Assembly (NCBI GenBank): GCA_025934335.1
Contig: JAICYG010000002.1
Coordinates: 1 to 42,648, forward strand
DNA from: Thermoleophilia bacterium
GTDB taxonomy: Bacteria > Actinomycetota > Thermoleophilia > Gaiellales > Gaiellaceae
Length of the DNA: 42,648 bases
Reading direction: 5' to 3'
The notes below the pieces were generated by a model. It was not told the origin of the DNA, did no database searches, and saw nothing but the letters and a program-made list of their open reading frames with translations. Below, in pieces: positions 32,083 to 39,931 of the stretch. The translations under genes and the position numbers were made by a program. Numbering within the stretch: position 1 is the first letter of the stretch; every line of letters starts with the position of its first letter.

Positions 32083-32706
32083 CTCCCCGATCGAGCCGAG
32101 GACGACGTCCGCGAGCGCCATCGCCTCCTCGTCGGGCGGGAAGTGCGGGTTCGGGACGGCGACGACGCGCATGCCCGCGGCTTTCGCCGACCGGATGCCG
32201 TTGTGGGAGTCCTCGACGGCGCCGCAGCTCGCCGCCTCCACGCCCAGCCGCCGGGCCGCCTCGAGGTAGACGTCGGGCGCCGGCTTCCCGCGCGGCACCT
32301 CCTGAGACGAGACCGCCACGCGGAACACTTCGCCGAGCCCGGACGCGCGCACGACGACCTCGATCAGCTCCGGGTTCGACGACGAGGCGATCCCGAGCGG
32401 CCAGCGGGCCGCGACCCGGCGCACGGCGTCGACGGACCCCGCGATCAGCGGCGGTTCCTCGCCGTAGCGCTCGAGCATCCGCTCGACCACCGCCGCGTTG
32501 ATCTCCTCCGGCGTTCCGGGCACGCGCAGCGTCTCGGCCATGTACGAAGACCACTCGAGCGAGCTCATGCCCATCATGTCGCGCGTCGCCGTCTCCGGGT
32601 AGACGCCGCCGGTCTCCTTCGCGTACGCCTCGCGCACCTCGTCCCAGACCTGCTCCGAGTCGACGATCACCCCGTCGAGATCGAAAACGACGGCCAGGCA
32701 ACTCAC
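32056..32706 (-). CDS. HAD-superfamily phosphatase (beta-phosphoglucomutase-like)
   Basis: 216 residues. Motif I DLDGVIVDSEQ (Asp9, Asp11), a helical cap with DMMGMSSLEWSSYMAE, motif II SSSN, motif III lysine in EVPRGKPAPDVYLEAA and motif IV GAVEDSHNGI. Subfamily IA with a cap, as in phosphoglycolate phosphatase and beta-PGM. GTG at 32706 overlaps the flavin-reductase stop (GTGA). Hydrolyses small phosphorylated metabolites; exact substrate unknown. Confidence 0.9.
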   Translation of the reverse strand: MSCLAVVFDLDGVIVDSEQVWDEVREAYAKETGGVYPETATRDMMGMSSLEWSSYMAETLRVPGTPEEINAAVVERMLERYGEEPPLIAGSVDAVRRVAARWPLGIASSSNPELIEVVVRASGLGEVFRVAVSSQEVPRGKPAPDVYLEAARRLGVEAASCGAVEDSHNGIRSAKAAGMRVVAVPNPHFPPDEEAMALADVVLGSIGELQVEHFAV

Positions 32707-33179
32707 AGGGCGTGGTACTCGCGGTACGCGTAGACGAGCGTCGTCGGCGCGAGGCCTTCCTCGACCGACTCGACGTGCCCCACGAAGAACGTGTGGTCGC
32801 CGGTGACGACCATCTCGACCGTGCGCGCAGTCACCCAGCCCGCCGCGCCGACGATCAGGCGCGGATCGTCGTCCCTCGTCTCGACGCCGTCCCACAGCAC
32901 GAGAGGCGGCACGCCGCTCCGGGCGAACCGCTGCGCGAGCTCCTCCTGCCCGCCCGCGAGCACGGAGATCGCCCACGTGTCTGCGCTCCGCAGCAGCTCG
33001 TGGATCGACGCCGACTGTGCCACCGACATCCCGACGAGCGGGGGCTCGAGCGAGAGCGAGACGAGCGACGAGATCGTCCGGCCGTGCCGGATCCCGTCGA
33101 CCTCCGCGATCACGATCGAAACGCCGGCCGGCCAGCGCCGGAAGAGGGCCCGCTGCTCGTCCCCGCGCTCTGCCGTCAC
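32703..33179 (-). CDS. Flavin reductase-like FMN-binding protein
   Basis: 158 residues of the flavin-reductase-like split barrel: ALFRRWPAGVSIVIAEVDGI, RTISSLVSLSLEPPLVGMSV (flavin-phosphate contact), WAISVLAGGQEELAQRFARS and TVEMVVTGDHTFFVGHVESV. NAD(P)H:FMN reductases of this type feed monooxygenases, but none is nearby. GTG at 33179 follows TAGGCT (plus 33187-33192) by 7 bases, a leaderless start. First gene of a two-gene unit with the HAD phosphatase. Confidence 0.87.
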   Translation of the reverse strand: MTAERGDEQRALFRRWPAGVSIVIAEVDGIRHGRTISSLVSLSLEPPLVGMSVAQSASIHELLRSADTWAISVLAGGQEELAQRFARSGVPPLVLWDGVETRDDDPRLIVGAAGWVTARTVEMVVTGDHTFFVGHVESVEEGLAPTTLVYAYREYHAL

Positions 33180-33202
33180 GGGGGCGAGCCTATCCGGCTT
33201 CG

Positions 33203-34090
33203 TCAGTTCGCCCGGCACTGGCGGTCGCCGAGCTGAGCGATCGCGTCGTTCGCGACCAGGTCGGCGGCCTTGTCGTACGCGCCGGGCGCGAGGCCCTCCC
33301 ACATCACGTCCGGCGTGACGCCCGGGCCCTCGACGGTGGCGCGGTACCTGGCGCCCTTCCCCGCGGGGTGGCCGCCGTGGGGATTGACGCTGTAGCAGAA
33401 GACACCCGTGCCGGTGTGGGTGAGGAAGCTGTTCTCGCGCTTCCAGCCGTTGCCGTACGCGGAGTCGAAGGTGTCGACGTAGATGTTGCGCCCGAACGAG
33501 TCGAGCGGGTTTCCGCCTGACGTCGCCTTGAAACCGTAGACGGGGCTGCCGTCGTAGGTGAAGGTGCCGAAGAGGTGATCCCACTGGTGCCACGCCCAGT
33601 CGGTCGATACCTGAAGCACCGGCAGGTCGCCCGTCCAGTGCGAGAGCCGGAGCTCCCACACCGCCTGCGTGGCCGACGGCGCGAGGCCGTAGTTCGGCAG
33701 CATCCGCTGCCACGACTGCAGCGCCCAGTGAGAGCCGTCCGGCGCCGTGCACGCCGTCACGTACCACGCGAGCTTCGGGCCGGTGTACGCGCCGCAAGCG
33801 TTCTTGAACGTCTTCCAGTAGGTCGTGTGGTACTTGCCCCAGCCGCCGGCGTAGTCGAGCTTGAGAACCAGCTGCGGGCGTGACCGCGTCGGTGCGATCG
33901 CGTTCACCGCTCCCCAGGCCAGCACGTGCTTGGCCGTGCCGTGCACGGTGTACGTGACGAGCGCCTCGCCCTTCGCGTTCACCTCGAGCTTGATGCCCTT
34001 GGCGTTGCGGTCGACGAGCTGCGACGCGCTCGCGCTCGAAGCGAGGACGGCGGCGAGGACGACGGCGAGCAGGTAAGGAAGACGGGACAA
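33203..34090 (-). CDS. Secreted tryptophan-rich protein, hypothetical
   Basis: About 295 residues. A signal peptide LSRLPYLLAVVLAAVLASSA starts at TTG 34090, which has GGAGG 8 bases upstream; ATG 34144 would add an 18-residue hydrophilic stretch before the signal and is less likely. The mature protein has many Trp and Tyr (KYHTTYWKTFKNACGAY, WELRLSHWTGDLPVLQVSTD, WAWHQWDHLFGTFTYDG) and several cysteines that could form disulfides. No family recognised. Probably an exported or cell-surface protein. Confidence 0.7.
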   Translation of the reverse strand: MSRLPYLLAVVLAAVLASSASASQLVDRNAKGIKLEVNAKGEALVTYTVHGTAKHVLAWGAVNAIAPTRSRPQLVLKLDYAGGWGKYHTTYWKTFKNACGAYTGPKLAWYVTACTAPDGSHWALQSWQRMLPNYGLAPSATQAVWELRLSHWTGDLPVLQVSTDWAWHQWDHLFGTFTYDGSPVYGFKATSGGNPLDSFGRNIYVDTFDSAYGNGWKRENSFLTHTGTGVFCYSVNPHGGHPAGKGARYRATVEGPGVTPDVMWEGLAPGAYDKAADLVANDAIAQLGDRQCRAN

Positions 34091-34200
34091 GCGGGAAACC
34101 TCCGAGGCACGCAGTTGACGGTCGACCGCAGTGTCGGCAGCCACCCGGGAGGATTCGTCCCCCGTCCGAGTGAGCGTGGAGGCGTTACGGTTTCGCGCCT

Positions 34201-35241
34201 GTGAGCCGCCGCGAAACGATCGAGCTCGGCGTCACCCTCGCGATCCTGGCGGCCGCCGCCGTCTGTCACTTCGCGCCCGCCGGCCACGTGGTGACCTTCG
34301 TCGTCGCCGCGGTCGCTCTCGCCGCGCTGGCACGCGTAGTCGGCACGGCGACCGACCAGCTCGGGTCGCGCCTCGGCTCCGGCGGCGCCGGCGTCGTGCA
34401 GTCGGCACTCGGGAACCTGCCCGAGCTCTTCATCGCGATCTTCGCGCTCCGCCAGGGCCTGACGGGCGTCGTGCAGGCGGCGCTCGTAGGCTCGATCCTC
34501 GCCAACAGCGTGCTGGTGCTCGGCCTCGCGTTCATCGTCGGCGGGCTCAGGAACGGCCCGCAGCGCTTCGACTCGTCGCGGGCGCGCATGATCTCGACGC
34601 TGACCCTGCTCGCCGCGGCGACGATGGCGCTCCCGTCGCTTGCGCACTCGTTCCACACACCCGCCGAGGCACACGGTCACGCGCTCTCGCTCATCTGCGC
34701 GGGCGTGCTGCTCGCGGTGTTCCTGCTGACGCTGCCGAGCTTCCTCGCCGGCGCCGTCGGCGAGCAGCACGAGCCCGCACGCTGGACCGTCTTGACGACG
34801 GCGGCCGTCCTCGCCGGGGCCGGCACGGGAGCGGCATTCGCGTCGGACTGGTTCGTGAGCGCACTGACACCGGCGATCCAGACGCTGCACATGAGCGAGG
34901 ACTTCGCCGGTCTCGTCGTGGTCGCGATCGCCGGGAACGCCGTCGAGAACGTTGTCGGCGTGCAGCTCGCCGCGCGCAACCGTCCGGACTTCGCGATCTC
35001 CGTGATCGTCAACTCGTCGCTGCAGATCGCACTCGCGCTGACACCGGTACTCGTCTTCATCTCGCTCTTCTTCGGGACGCATCTGACGCTCGTCTTTCCC
35101 ACGCTCCTCGCGCTCGTGCTCGTCATCTCGGCCGTGCTCGGCGCACTCGTCGTGAACGACGGCGAGTCGACGTGGCAGGAAGGGGTCGTTCTGGTCGGCT
35201 TCTACGTCGTGATCGCGGCGAGCTTCTGGTGGGGCACGTAA
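34201..35241 (+). CDS. CaCA-family Ca2+/H+ antiporter-like protein
   Basis: 346 residues with about ten or eleven hydrophobic helices and the two inverted alpha-repeats of cation/Ca exchangers: GNLPELFIAIFALRQG with GSILANSVLVLGLAFIVGG in the first half, and GNAVENVVGVQLAARNRPD with IVNSSLQIALALTPVLVF in the second. Acidic Glu in each repeat (NLPE, AVEN) is the ion site. GTG start at 34201, with TACGGT (34186-34191) 9 bases upstream. Exports Ca2+ or another cation in exchange for protons. Stands alone. Confidence 0.88.
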   Translation: MSRRETIELGVTLAILAAAAVCHFAPAGHVVTFVVAAVALAALARVVGTATDQLGSRLGSGGAGVVQSALGNLPELFIAIFALRQGLTGVVQAALVGSILANSVLVLGLAFIVGGLRNGPQRFDSSRARMISTLTLLAAATMALPSLAHSFHTPAEAHGHALSLICAGVLLAVFLLTLPSFLAGAVGEQHEPARWTVLTTAAVLAGAGTGAAFASDWFVSALTPAIQTLHMSEDFAGLVVVAIAGNAVENVVGVQLAARNRPDFAISVIVNSSLQIALALTPVLVFISLFFGTHLTLVFPTLLALVLVISAVLGALVVNDGESTWQEGVVLVGFYVVIAASFWWGT

Positions 35242-35244
35242 CCG

Positions 35245-35697
35245 CTACGCCGCGATCCTCGCCACGCGTGCCTCCGTCAGCCGTACGAGGTCCTGCGGCG
35301 CCAGCTCGATCTGGAGGCCGCGCCTGCCCGCGCTGACGAGGATCGTCTCCCACTCGAGCGCCGACTCGTCGACCGCCGTCGGCAGGCGCTTCCGCTGGCC
35401 GAGCGGGCTGACACCGCCGACGACGTAGCCCGTCGCCCGCTCCGCCTGTGCTCGCTCGGCGAGCGTCGTTCGCTTGCCGGCGGCGCGGAGGTCGAGCTGT
35501 CGGTCGGCGGGGACGACGAAGACGGTCAGCGTCCCGTCGACCGAGGCGACGAGCGTCTTGAAGAGCTGCCCGGCGGGCCGGCCGAGCGCGGCCGCGACCG
35601 CGAGCGCGTAGTCGCGGTCCGCCACCTCGACACCCTCGTACTCGTGCAGCCGGTACTCGATCCCGGCGCGCTTCGCCGCCTCGACGGCCGGCGTCAT
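35245..35697 (-). CDS. ybaK: YbaK/EbsC-family aminoacyl-tRNA deacylase
   Basis: 150 residues. EYRLHEYEG at the N-terminus, the catalytic lysine in QLFKTLVASVDGTLTVFVVP, and GYVVGGVSPLGQRKRLPTAV match Cys-tRNA(Pro) deacylase YbaK. Hydrolyses mischarged Cys-tRNA(Pro). ATG 35697 in an ATGA overlap with the upstream hypothetical gene; its end is 3 bases from the convergent antiporter stop. Confidence 0.9.
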   Translation of the reverse strand: MTPAVEAAKRAGIEYRLHEYEGVEVADRDYALAVAAALGRPAGQLFKTLVASVDGTLTVFVVPADRQLDLRAAGKRTTLAERAQAERATGYVVGGVSPLGQRKRLPTAVDESALEWETILVSAGRRGLQIELAPQDLVRLTEARVARIAA

Positions 35698-36086
35698 TCC
35701 GCCAGTTCTTCTGCCAGCAGCGCGAGCGAGAACAGCCGCCACGTGAGGTCGACGTCGCCGGCGAGGAAGAGCGCGGCCTCGCGTGCCATCGGTAGCTCCC
35801 GCACGCGCAGGACGAGCGCGTCGACGGCCCGCGCCAGCTGCTCGCGGCGCTCCTCGGTGTAGAGATCGGCGGCGAGCGCCTTGACGGCGCGGTCGTCGAT
35901 CCCGAGCTCCCGGTGCGGGTCGCCGCCCGCAGCGACGAGCAGGAGCGCGCGGCGGCGCGCCGCGTTCACCTCCGCCTCCTCGAGCTCGACCCCCTGGCCC
36001 GCCAGGTAGGCGAGCACCGGCAGCGGGTCGCCCAGCTCGCCGGCCTCGACCTCGACGAGCACCGCCTGGACCGCATCCTCGCTCAT
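35694..36086 (-). CDS. Hypothetical all-helical protein
   Basis: 130 residues, acidic and Leu/Ala/Glu-rich, predicted almost wholly helical: EDAVQAVLVEVEAGELGDPL, ARRRALLLVAAGGDPHRELG, LARAVDALVLRVREL. No family recognised; no signal or membrane segment. ATG 36086 lies 8 bases after TACGTT on the minus strand, a leaderless start. Overlaps and is cotranscribed with ybaK (ATGA). It diverges from xdhC across only 15 bases. Confidence 0.75.
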   Translation of the reverse strand: MSEDAVQAVLVEVEAGELGDPLPVLAYLAGQGVELEEAEVNAARRRALLLVAAGGDPHRELGIDDRAVKALAADLYTEERREQLARAVDALVLRVRELPMAREAALFLAGDVDLTWRLFSLALLAEELAE

Positions 36087-36101
36087 CTACTCTGAACGTA
36101 C
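36087..36101. promoter_or_regulatory. 15-base bidirectional leaderless promoter
   Basis: Between two divergent ATG codons, TACTCT (36088-36093) faces xdhC with 8 bases to its ATG, and TACGTT (plus 36095-36100 as AACGTA) faces the hypothetical gene with 8 bases to its ATG. Any -35 boxes must lie inside the opposite coding sequences. Confidence 0.5.
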
Positions 36102-36977
36102 ATGGACGACGTTCTCGCGAAGGCCGAGGAGTGGCGCGCCCGTGGCGAGGAGGTCGCGCTCGCGACCGTCGTTGCGGCACGCCGCAGCGCACCACGGCCG
36201 CTCGGCTCGAAGCTCGCCGTCACCCGCTCCGGCCTCCTGTTCGGCTCCGTCTCGGGCGGCTGTGTCGAGGCGGACGTCGCGGAGCGGTGCCGGGCGATCC
36301 TCGACGGCGAGCAGCCGACGGTCGTCTCGTACGGGATCGAGGACGAGCAGGCGTGGACCGTCGGGCTGCCGTGCGGCGGCGAGATCGACGTCTTCGTCGA
36401 GCCGTACCAGGGGCCGCCGGACCTGGAGCGCGGCACGAGCTACGTGGTCGTAGCGGGCGAAGAGGCAGGCCGCCGCTGGACGGAGCCCGAGCGCGTCCAG
36501 ACGGCGCTGCGCGAGAACGTCTTCGCCGAGGCGGTCGCCCCGCCGCCGCGGCTCGTCGCCGTCGGCGCGGGCGACATCGCCGAGGCGCTCTGCGCGCTCG
36601 CGAAGCCGCTCGGCTGGCGGACCGTCGTCGTCGACCCGCGCGCGGGGCTCGCGACCCGCGAACGGGTGCCGAGCGCCGACGAGATCGTCGTCGCCTGGCC
36701 CGACGAGATCGAGATCGACCCCGAGACCGCCCTCGTCTCGCTCGTGCACGAGGAGCGAATCGACGTGCCCGCGCTGAAAGCGGGCGTCGAGGGCGGCGCG
36801 TTCTACGTGGGCGCGCTCGGAGCACGGCGTGCGCAGGAGAAGCGGGCAGAGAAGCTCGGCGACCTGGCGGCATCCGTACGTGGCCCGGTGGGGCTCGACC
36901 TGGGCGGGGAGACGCCGGCCGAGATCGCACTCGAGATCGTCGGCGAGATCCTCGCGGCGTACAAGAAAGCGGCCTGA
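36102..36977 (+). CDS. xdhC: XdhC/CoxF-family molybdenum hydroxylase maturation protein
   Basis: 291 residues. The XdhC N-terminal domain (LATVVAARRSAPRPLGSKLA, then LLFGSVSGGCVEADV with Cys54, and VGLPCGGEIDVFVEPY) precedes a C-terminal Rossmann-like domain (RLVAVGAGDIAEALCALAKP, YVGALGARRAQEKRAEKL). The family binds molybdenum cofactor and sulfurates it for insertion into xanthine dehydrogenase or CO dehydrogenase-type enzymes. No such enzyme is in the window. Leaderless ATG at 36102. Confidence 0.9.
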   Translation: MDDVLAKAEEWRARGEEVALATVVAARRSAPRPLGSKLAVTRSGLLFGSVSGGCVEADVAERCRAILDGEQPTVVSYGIEDEQAWTVGLPCGGEIDVFVEPYQGPPDLERGTSYVVVAGEEAGRRWTEPERVQTALRENVFAEAVAPPPRLVAVGAGDIAEALCALAKPLGWRTVVVDPRAGLATRERVPSADEIVVAWPDEIEIDPETALVSLVHEERIDVPALKAGVEGGAFYVGALGARRAQEKRAEKLGDLAASVRGPVGLDLGGETPAEIALEIVGEILAAYKKAA

Positions 36978-36987
36978 AAGAGCCCGC

Positions 36988-38505
36988 TCAGCGGCCGTTG
37001 CCGTTGCCCGCGTAGAGCGGAACGTCGAACCAGAACCGCGTTCCGCGCTCGAGCGGGTCGAAGCCGATGTGGCCCTCGTGCGCCTCGACGATCCGGCGCG
37101 ACACCGCGAGGCCGAGCCCGGTGCCGGGAATGCCGGCCGCAGCGGCACCGCCCCGGTAGAACGGCTCGAACAGCTGCTCTCGATGCTCCGGCGGGATGCC
37201 GTCGCCCTCGTCGGCGACCCACACGCGCGCGACGCCCGCGGACGCGCGGGCGCCTACGGTGATCGTGCCGCCGCCGGGCGAGTACTTGACGGCGTTCGAG
37301 AGGACGTTGCCGACGACCTGCGTGAGCCGCGCGCGGTCGCCCTCGACGCTCAGGGGCTCGTCGGGCAACTGCAGCGCCAGCTCGTGCGCGTCATCGTGGG
37401 CGAGCGTCAGCTCCGCCTGCTCGCGCACGAGCGCGCCGAGATCGAAAGGCTCGCGGCGCAGCGCGAACTGCCCCTCCTCGATCAGCCGCGCATCGAGGAA
37501 GTCGCTCACGAGCCCGGCGAGCCGCGTCGCCTCGGAGTCGACGATCTCGAGGTAGCGCCGGCGCTCAGCTTCCGAGACGTCGCGCTCGAGCAGCAGCCGC
37601 GTGAAGCCGAGCACGCTCGCGAGCGGCGTGCGGACCTCGTGCGAGACCATCGTGATCAGCTCCGACTTGTGCCGCTCGGATTGCTCGAGGCTCTCGGCGC
37701 GCTCGATCAGCTCGCGCCTGCTCGTGGCGAGCGACTGCGTCATCGCGTTGAACGCCCGGGCGAGCGATCCGAACTCGTCGCGGCGGCGCTCGGGAAGCCT
37801 GACGTCGAAGTTGCCGGCCGCGACGGCCGACGCGGCCTCCACCGTCTGCCGCAGCGGCTCCGCGACGAGCCGCGCGAGCCAGATGCCGAGCAGGATCAGG
37901 AGCACGGGCGTGAGGACGAGCGCGACGATGCCCGCGACCGTCGCCTGGTGCGCGAGCCTGCTCGCGTCGGCGCTTCGCTGTGCGGCCTCGACGGCGGCTG
38001 ACTGCGCGACGCCGTCGGTGTGGTCCAGGATCTGCTGAAGCCGCCTCGACCCCTCCGTGTTCGCGTCCGAGGAACGCGCGGCCGCCGGCGAGAGCTGCGC
38101 GATCCTGACGAGCGGGTCGCCGTAATCCGTCACGTACAGGCGGATCTCGAAGCGGAGCGCCTCGGTCCGCTGCTCCTGGTCCTCGCTCGTGGCCGCAGCG
38201 CGCGCGAGCGTCTCGAGCGAAGGCTCCCAGGCCGACTCGGCCCTGCGCCAGCGGGCGATCGAGGCTCGGTCCGGGCTCGCGACGACGCCGCGGATCGCGG
38301 ATCCCAGCTCCGTGATCTTCCCGCGGACGTCGAAGGCGGCCGCGCTCACCCTGGCCGCCCGGACGCTGTCCGCGTTCGCCTCCTTCAGCCGGGTGTTCGC
38401 GGCGAAGAAGAGGCCGAGGGTCGCGCCGATCGCCGCCGCGCCGACGGCTGTGACCGCGATCACGCGGCCGACGACGCTACGCAGCGATAAGCGTCTCGAC
38501 AACAT
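36988..38505 (-). CDS. Membrane sensor histidine kinase (HAMP, HisKA, HATPase_c)
   Basis: 505 residues. Membrane segments at about 12-35 (VGRVIAVTAVGAAAIGATLG) and 189-212 flank an extracytoplasmic helical region resembling a CHASE3/four-helix sensor. HAMP about 210-262; HisKA with phosphorylated His289 in VSHEVRTPLASVLG; HATPase with N box LSNAVKYSPGGG, G1 VADEGDGIP, F box LFEPFYRG and G2 GTGLGLAVSRR. ATG 38505 overlaps the end of the response-regulator gene by 29 bases. Signal unknown. Convergent with xdhC. Confidence 0.94.
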   Translation of the reverse strand: MLSRRLSLRSVVGRVIAVTAVGAAAIGATLGLFFAANTRLKEANADSVRAARVSAAAFDVRGKITELGSAIRGVVASPDRASIARWRRAESAWEPSLETLARAAATSEDQEQRTEALRFEIRLYVTDYGDPLVRIAQLSPAAARSSDANTEGSRRLQQILDHTDGVAQSAAVEAAQRSADASRLAHQATVAGIVALVLTPVLLILLGIWLARLVAEPLRQTVEAASAVAAGNFDVRLPERRRDEFGSLARAFNAMTQSLATSRRELIERAESLEQSERHKSELITMVSHEVRTPLASVLGFTRLLLERDVSEAERRRYLEIVDSEATRLAGLVSDFLDARLIEEGQFALRREPFDLGALVREQAELTLAHDDAHELALQLPDEPLSVEGDRARLTQVVGNVLSNAVKYSPGGGTITVGARASAGVARVWVADEGDGIPPEHREQLFEPFYRGGAAAAGIPGTGLGLAVSRRIVEAHEGHIGFDPLERGTRFWFDVPLYAGNGNGR

Positions 38506-38860
38506 CGGCGAGCTCCTTCGGGTCGAAAGGCTTGCCGACGAAGGCGTTGGCGCCGGCTCCCAGCGCAGCCTGTGCGTCCTGCTGGCTCTGCCAGGCCGAG
38601 ACGACGACGACGGGGATCGGCCGCTCGCGCCGCCGCTCGCGCAGCTCCGTCAGGAACTCGATGCCGCTGCGGCCGGGGAGCATCACGTCGAGGACGATCG
38701 CCTCGGGGTCGAAACGGTCGAGCACCGCGTCCGCCTGGTCGGCGTCCTCCGCCTCGAGGTACTCGTAGCGGTCGCCCAGCACGGCCTTGATCAGCTCTCT
38801 GAGGGGGAGCTCGTCATCGCAGATGAGGATCAGCGGCCGCAGCGCTTGCGCTGCCATCAT
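38477..38860 (-). CDS. Single-domain response regulator (receiver only)
   Basis: 127 residues, one receiver domain: ILICDDELPL (acidic pair 15-16), phospho-acceptor Asp58 in AIVLDVMLPGRSG, VVVVSAWQSQQ with the conserved Ser, and the lysine in AFVGKPFDPKEL. No output domain, so it works by protein contact or as a phosphate relay with the downstream kinase. ATG 38860 shares a base with the upstream stop (TGATG). Located before its kinase, which is the reverse of the commonest order only in that the regulator lacks DNA binding. Confidence 0.93.
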   Translation of the reverse strand: MMAAQALRPLILICDDELPLRELIKAVLGDRYEYLEAEDADQADAVLDRFDPEAIVLDVMLPGRSGIEFLTELRERRRERPIPVVVVSAWQSQQDAQAALGAGANAFVGKPFDPKELADVVETLIAA

Positions 38861-39333
38861 CACCCCGACAACCGGAAGACGAGGATCTCTCGGCGGGGCC
38901 GGAGGCCCCTCGCCGTCACCGTCAACGTGCCGCGCGCATTGTCGTAGAGCCCGGTGCCGCCGATGATCGCGTGTGTGTAGATGAGCCTCGACTTGAGGAG
39001 CCCGGTCGTCTCGATCGTCCCGCGGGGCAGCACGTAGCTTCCCTGGCAGCTCCGCTCCGCCTGGCCGACGGACATGCACACGAGCACGCCGTGGCCGATC
39101 GCGCGATTCTTGTTGCTGCTGCCGTAGAGGGTCAGCCGCGCGATCTCGCCACCGCCGACGGACCGGCCGAACGAGGCAAAGGTGGTCTGCCGGTCGGTGA
39201 GCCGCACAACGGCCGGCCCGGTCGCGCCCGAGGATCGGGCCGCGGTGAGCCCGACGAGGACGAAGGCCCCCACGACGAACGCACCCACGACGACCGCCAA
39301 GACGAGGCGGGGTGCTGCGCGAAGCCCGGGCAC
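38860..39333 (-). CDS. Exported AOC-barrel/dirigent-like protein
   Basis: 157 residues. An N-terminal hydrophobic segment LVLAVVVGAFVVGAFVLVGL acts as signal or anchor. The rest is beta-rich and ends IIGGTGLYDNARGTLTVTAR, a signature of the allene-oxide-cyclase/dirigent barrel, with NRAIGHGVLVCMSVGQAERS before it. GTG 39333 follows TATACT (plus 39341-39346) by 7 bases, the clearest leaderless promoter in the window. First gene of the response regulator-kinase unit, so the exported barrel may be part of the same sensing pathway (inference). Biochemical role unknown. Confidence 0.75.
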   Translation of the reverse strand: MPGLRAAPRLVLAVVVGAFVVGAFVLVGLTAARSSGATGPAVVRLTDRQTTFASFGRSVGGGEIARLTLYGSSNKNRAIGHGVLVCMSVGQAERSCQGSYVLPRGTIETTGLLKSRLIYTHAIIGGTGLYDNARGTLTVTARGLRPRREILVFRLSG

Positions 39334-39478
39334 TCGCCTCAGTATAGGCCGGGTCCCGGCGACGGCCAGTGGGGCGCCCCGAACGTTCGACGGTCGTAAA
39401 ATCGCTGCTCCTCATCACAACGAGCGATTGCCGCCGGCGCACGCCGGCTGCAGGGTCAGGCGGGAGCGCTGCGGCAGA
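39334..39478. promoter_or_regulatory. Divergent intergenic region with two promoters and a 5' hairpin
   Basis: 145 bases. Minus-strand TATACT (39341-39346) serves the AOC-like gene. A plus-strand -10 TAAAAT (39397-39402) would start an RNA near 39409 with about 70 bases of leader, containing the hairpin GCCGGC-GCAC-GCCGGC (near 39434-39449) before the TTG-start gene. No -35 is convincing for the plus promoter. Confidence 0.45.
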
Positions 39479-39715
39479 TTGACGATCCTTCGACTCGACA
39501 ACGGCCTCGCGGCGGAGCTGCTGCTCGCGCACCTGCGGGACAGCACCGACGTCGCGGCGCAGGCGCTCGATGCCGTGACGCTGCGCGTGAGCCTCGTCGG
39601 CTCGTACCGCGCGGAGACGATGGAGCTCGAGCTCCTCCTGCGCGTCCGCGCATGGCAGGAGGCGCTGCGCTCGAAGGGCGTCGACGTCGAGGTCGAGCTG
39701 CTCGACGAGCCGTGA
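39479..39715 (+). CDS. Small hypothetical protein, TTG start
   Basis: 78 residues beginning LTILRLDNGLAAELLLAHLR, then DAVTLRVSLVGSYRAETMEL and WQEALRSKGVDVEVELLDEP. Mixed helix and strand, acidic end, no family recognised. Codon use is ordinary for the window. TTG 39479 is the only start after the upstream promoter that leaves a compact product. Followed at once by the A-tract that belongs to the opposing tRNA terminator. Confidence 0.6.
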   Translation: MTILRLDNGLAAELLLAHLRDSTDVAAQALDAVTLRVSLVGSYRAETMELELLLRVRAWQEALRSKGVDVEVELLDEP

Positions 39716-39720
39716 GCACG

Positions 39721-39762
39721 AAAAAAGAACGGGACGACCCGGGCAGGCAGTCGGGTCATCCC
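39721..39762 (-). terminator. Strong intrinsic terminator of tRNA-Ser(TGA)/serS
   Basis: Minus-strand stem GGGATGACCCG / CGGGTCGTCCC with one mismatch and a loop of about ten bases, followed by GTTCTTTTTT. Ends the serS-side transcript. Confidence 0.85.
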
Positions 39763-39822
39763 GCTCGCGACTGTTGATCAGTCGGCCGCACGATCGCAGC
39801 CGTCGATGAGAGGCCGATGAGG

Positions 39823-39909
39823 CGGCGGGGGTGGGATTCGAACCCACGGAGCCCTCGCGGGCTCAACGACTTTCAAGGCCGCCCTATTCGACCGCTCTAG
39901 CACCCCGCC
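39823..39909 (-). tRNA. tRNA-Ser (anticodon TGA)
   Basis: 87-base class II tRNA. Acceptor GGCGGGG pairs with CCCCGCC; anticodon loop CTTGAAA; variable arm GAGCCCGCGAGGGCTC; T arm GGGTTCGAATCCC; discriminator G, no CCA. It lies 22 bases past the serS stop on the same strand; TTACAA in that gap is a possible -10. Reads TCA (and other TCN). Shares its strand with the enzyme that charges it. Confidence 0.95.
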
Positions 39910-39931
39910 GCAGCGCTCTTGTAACAGACCG

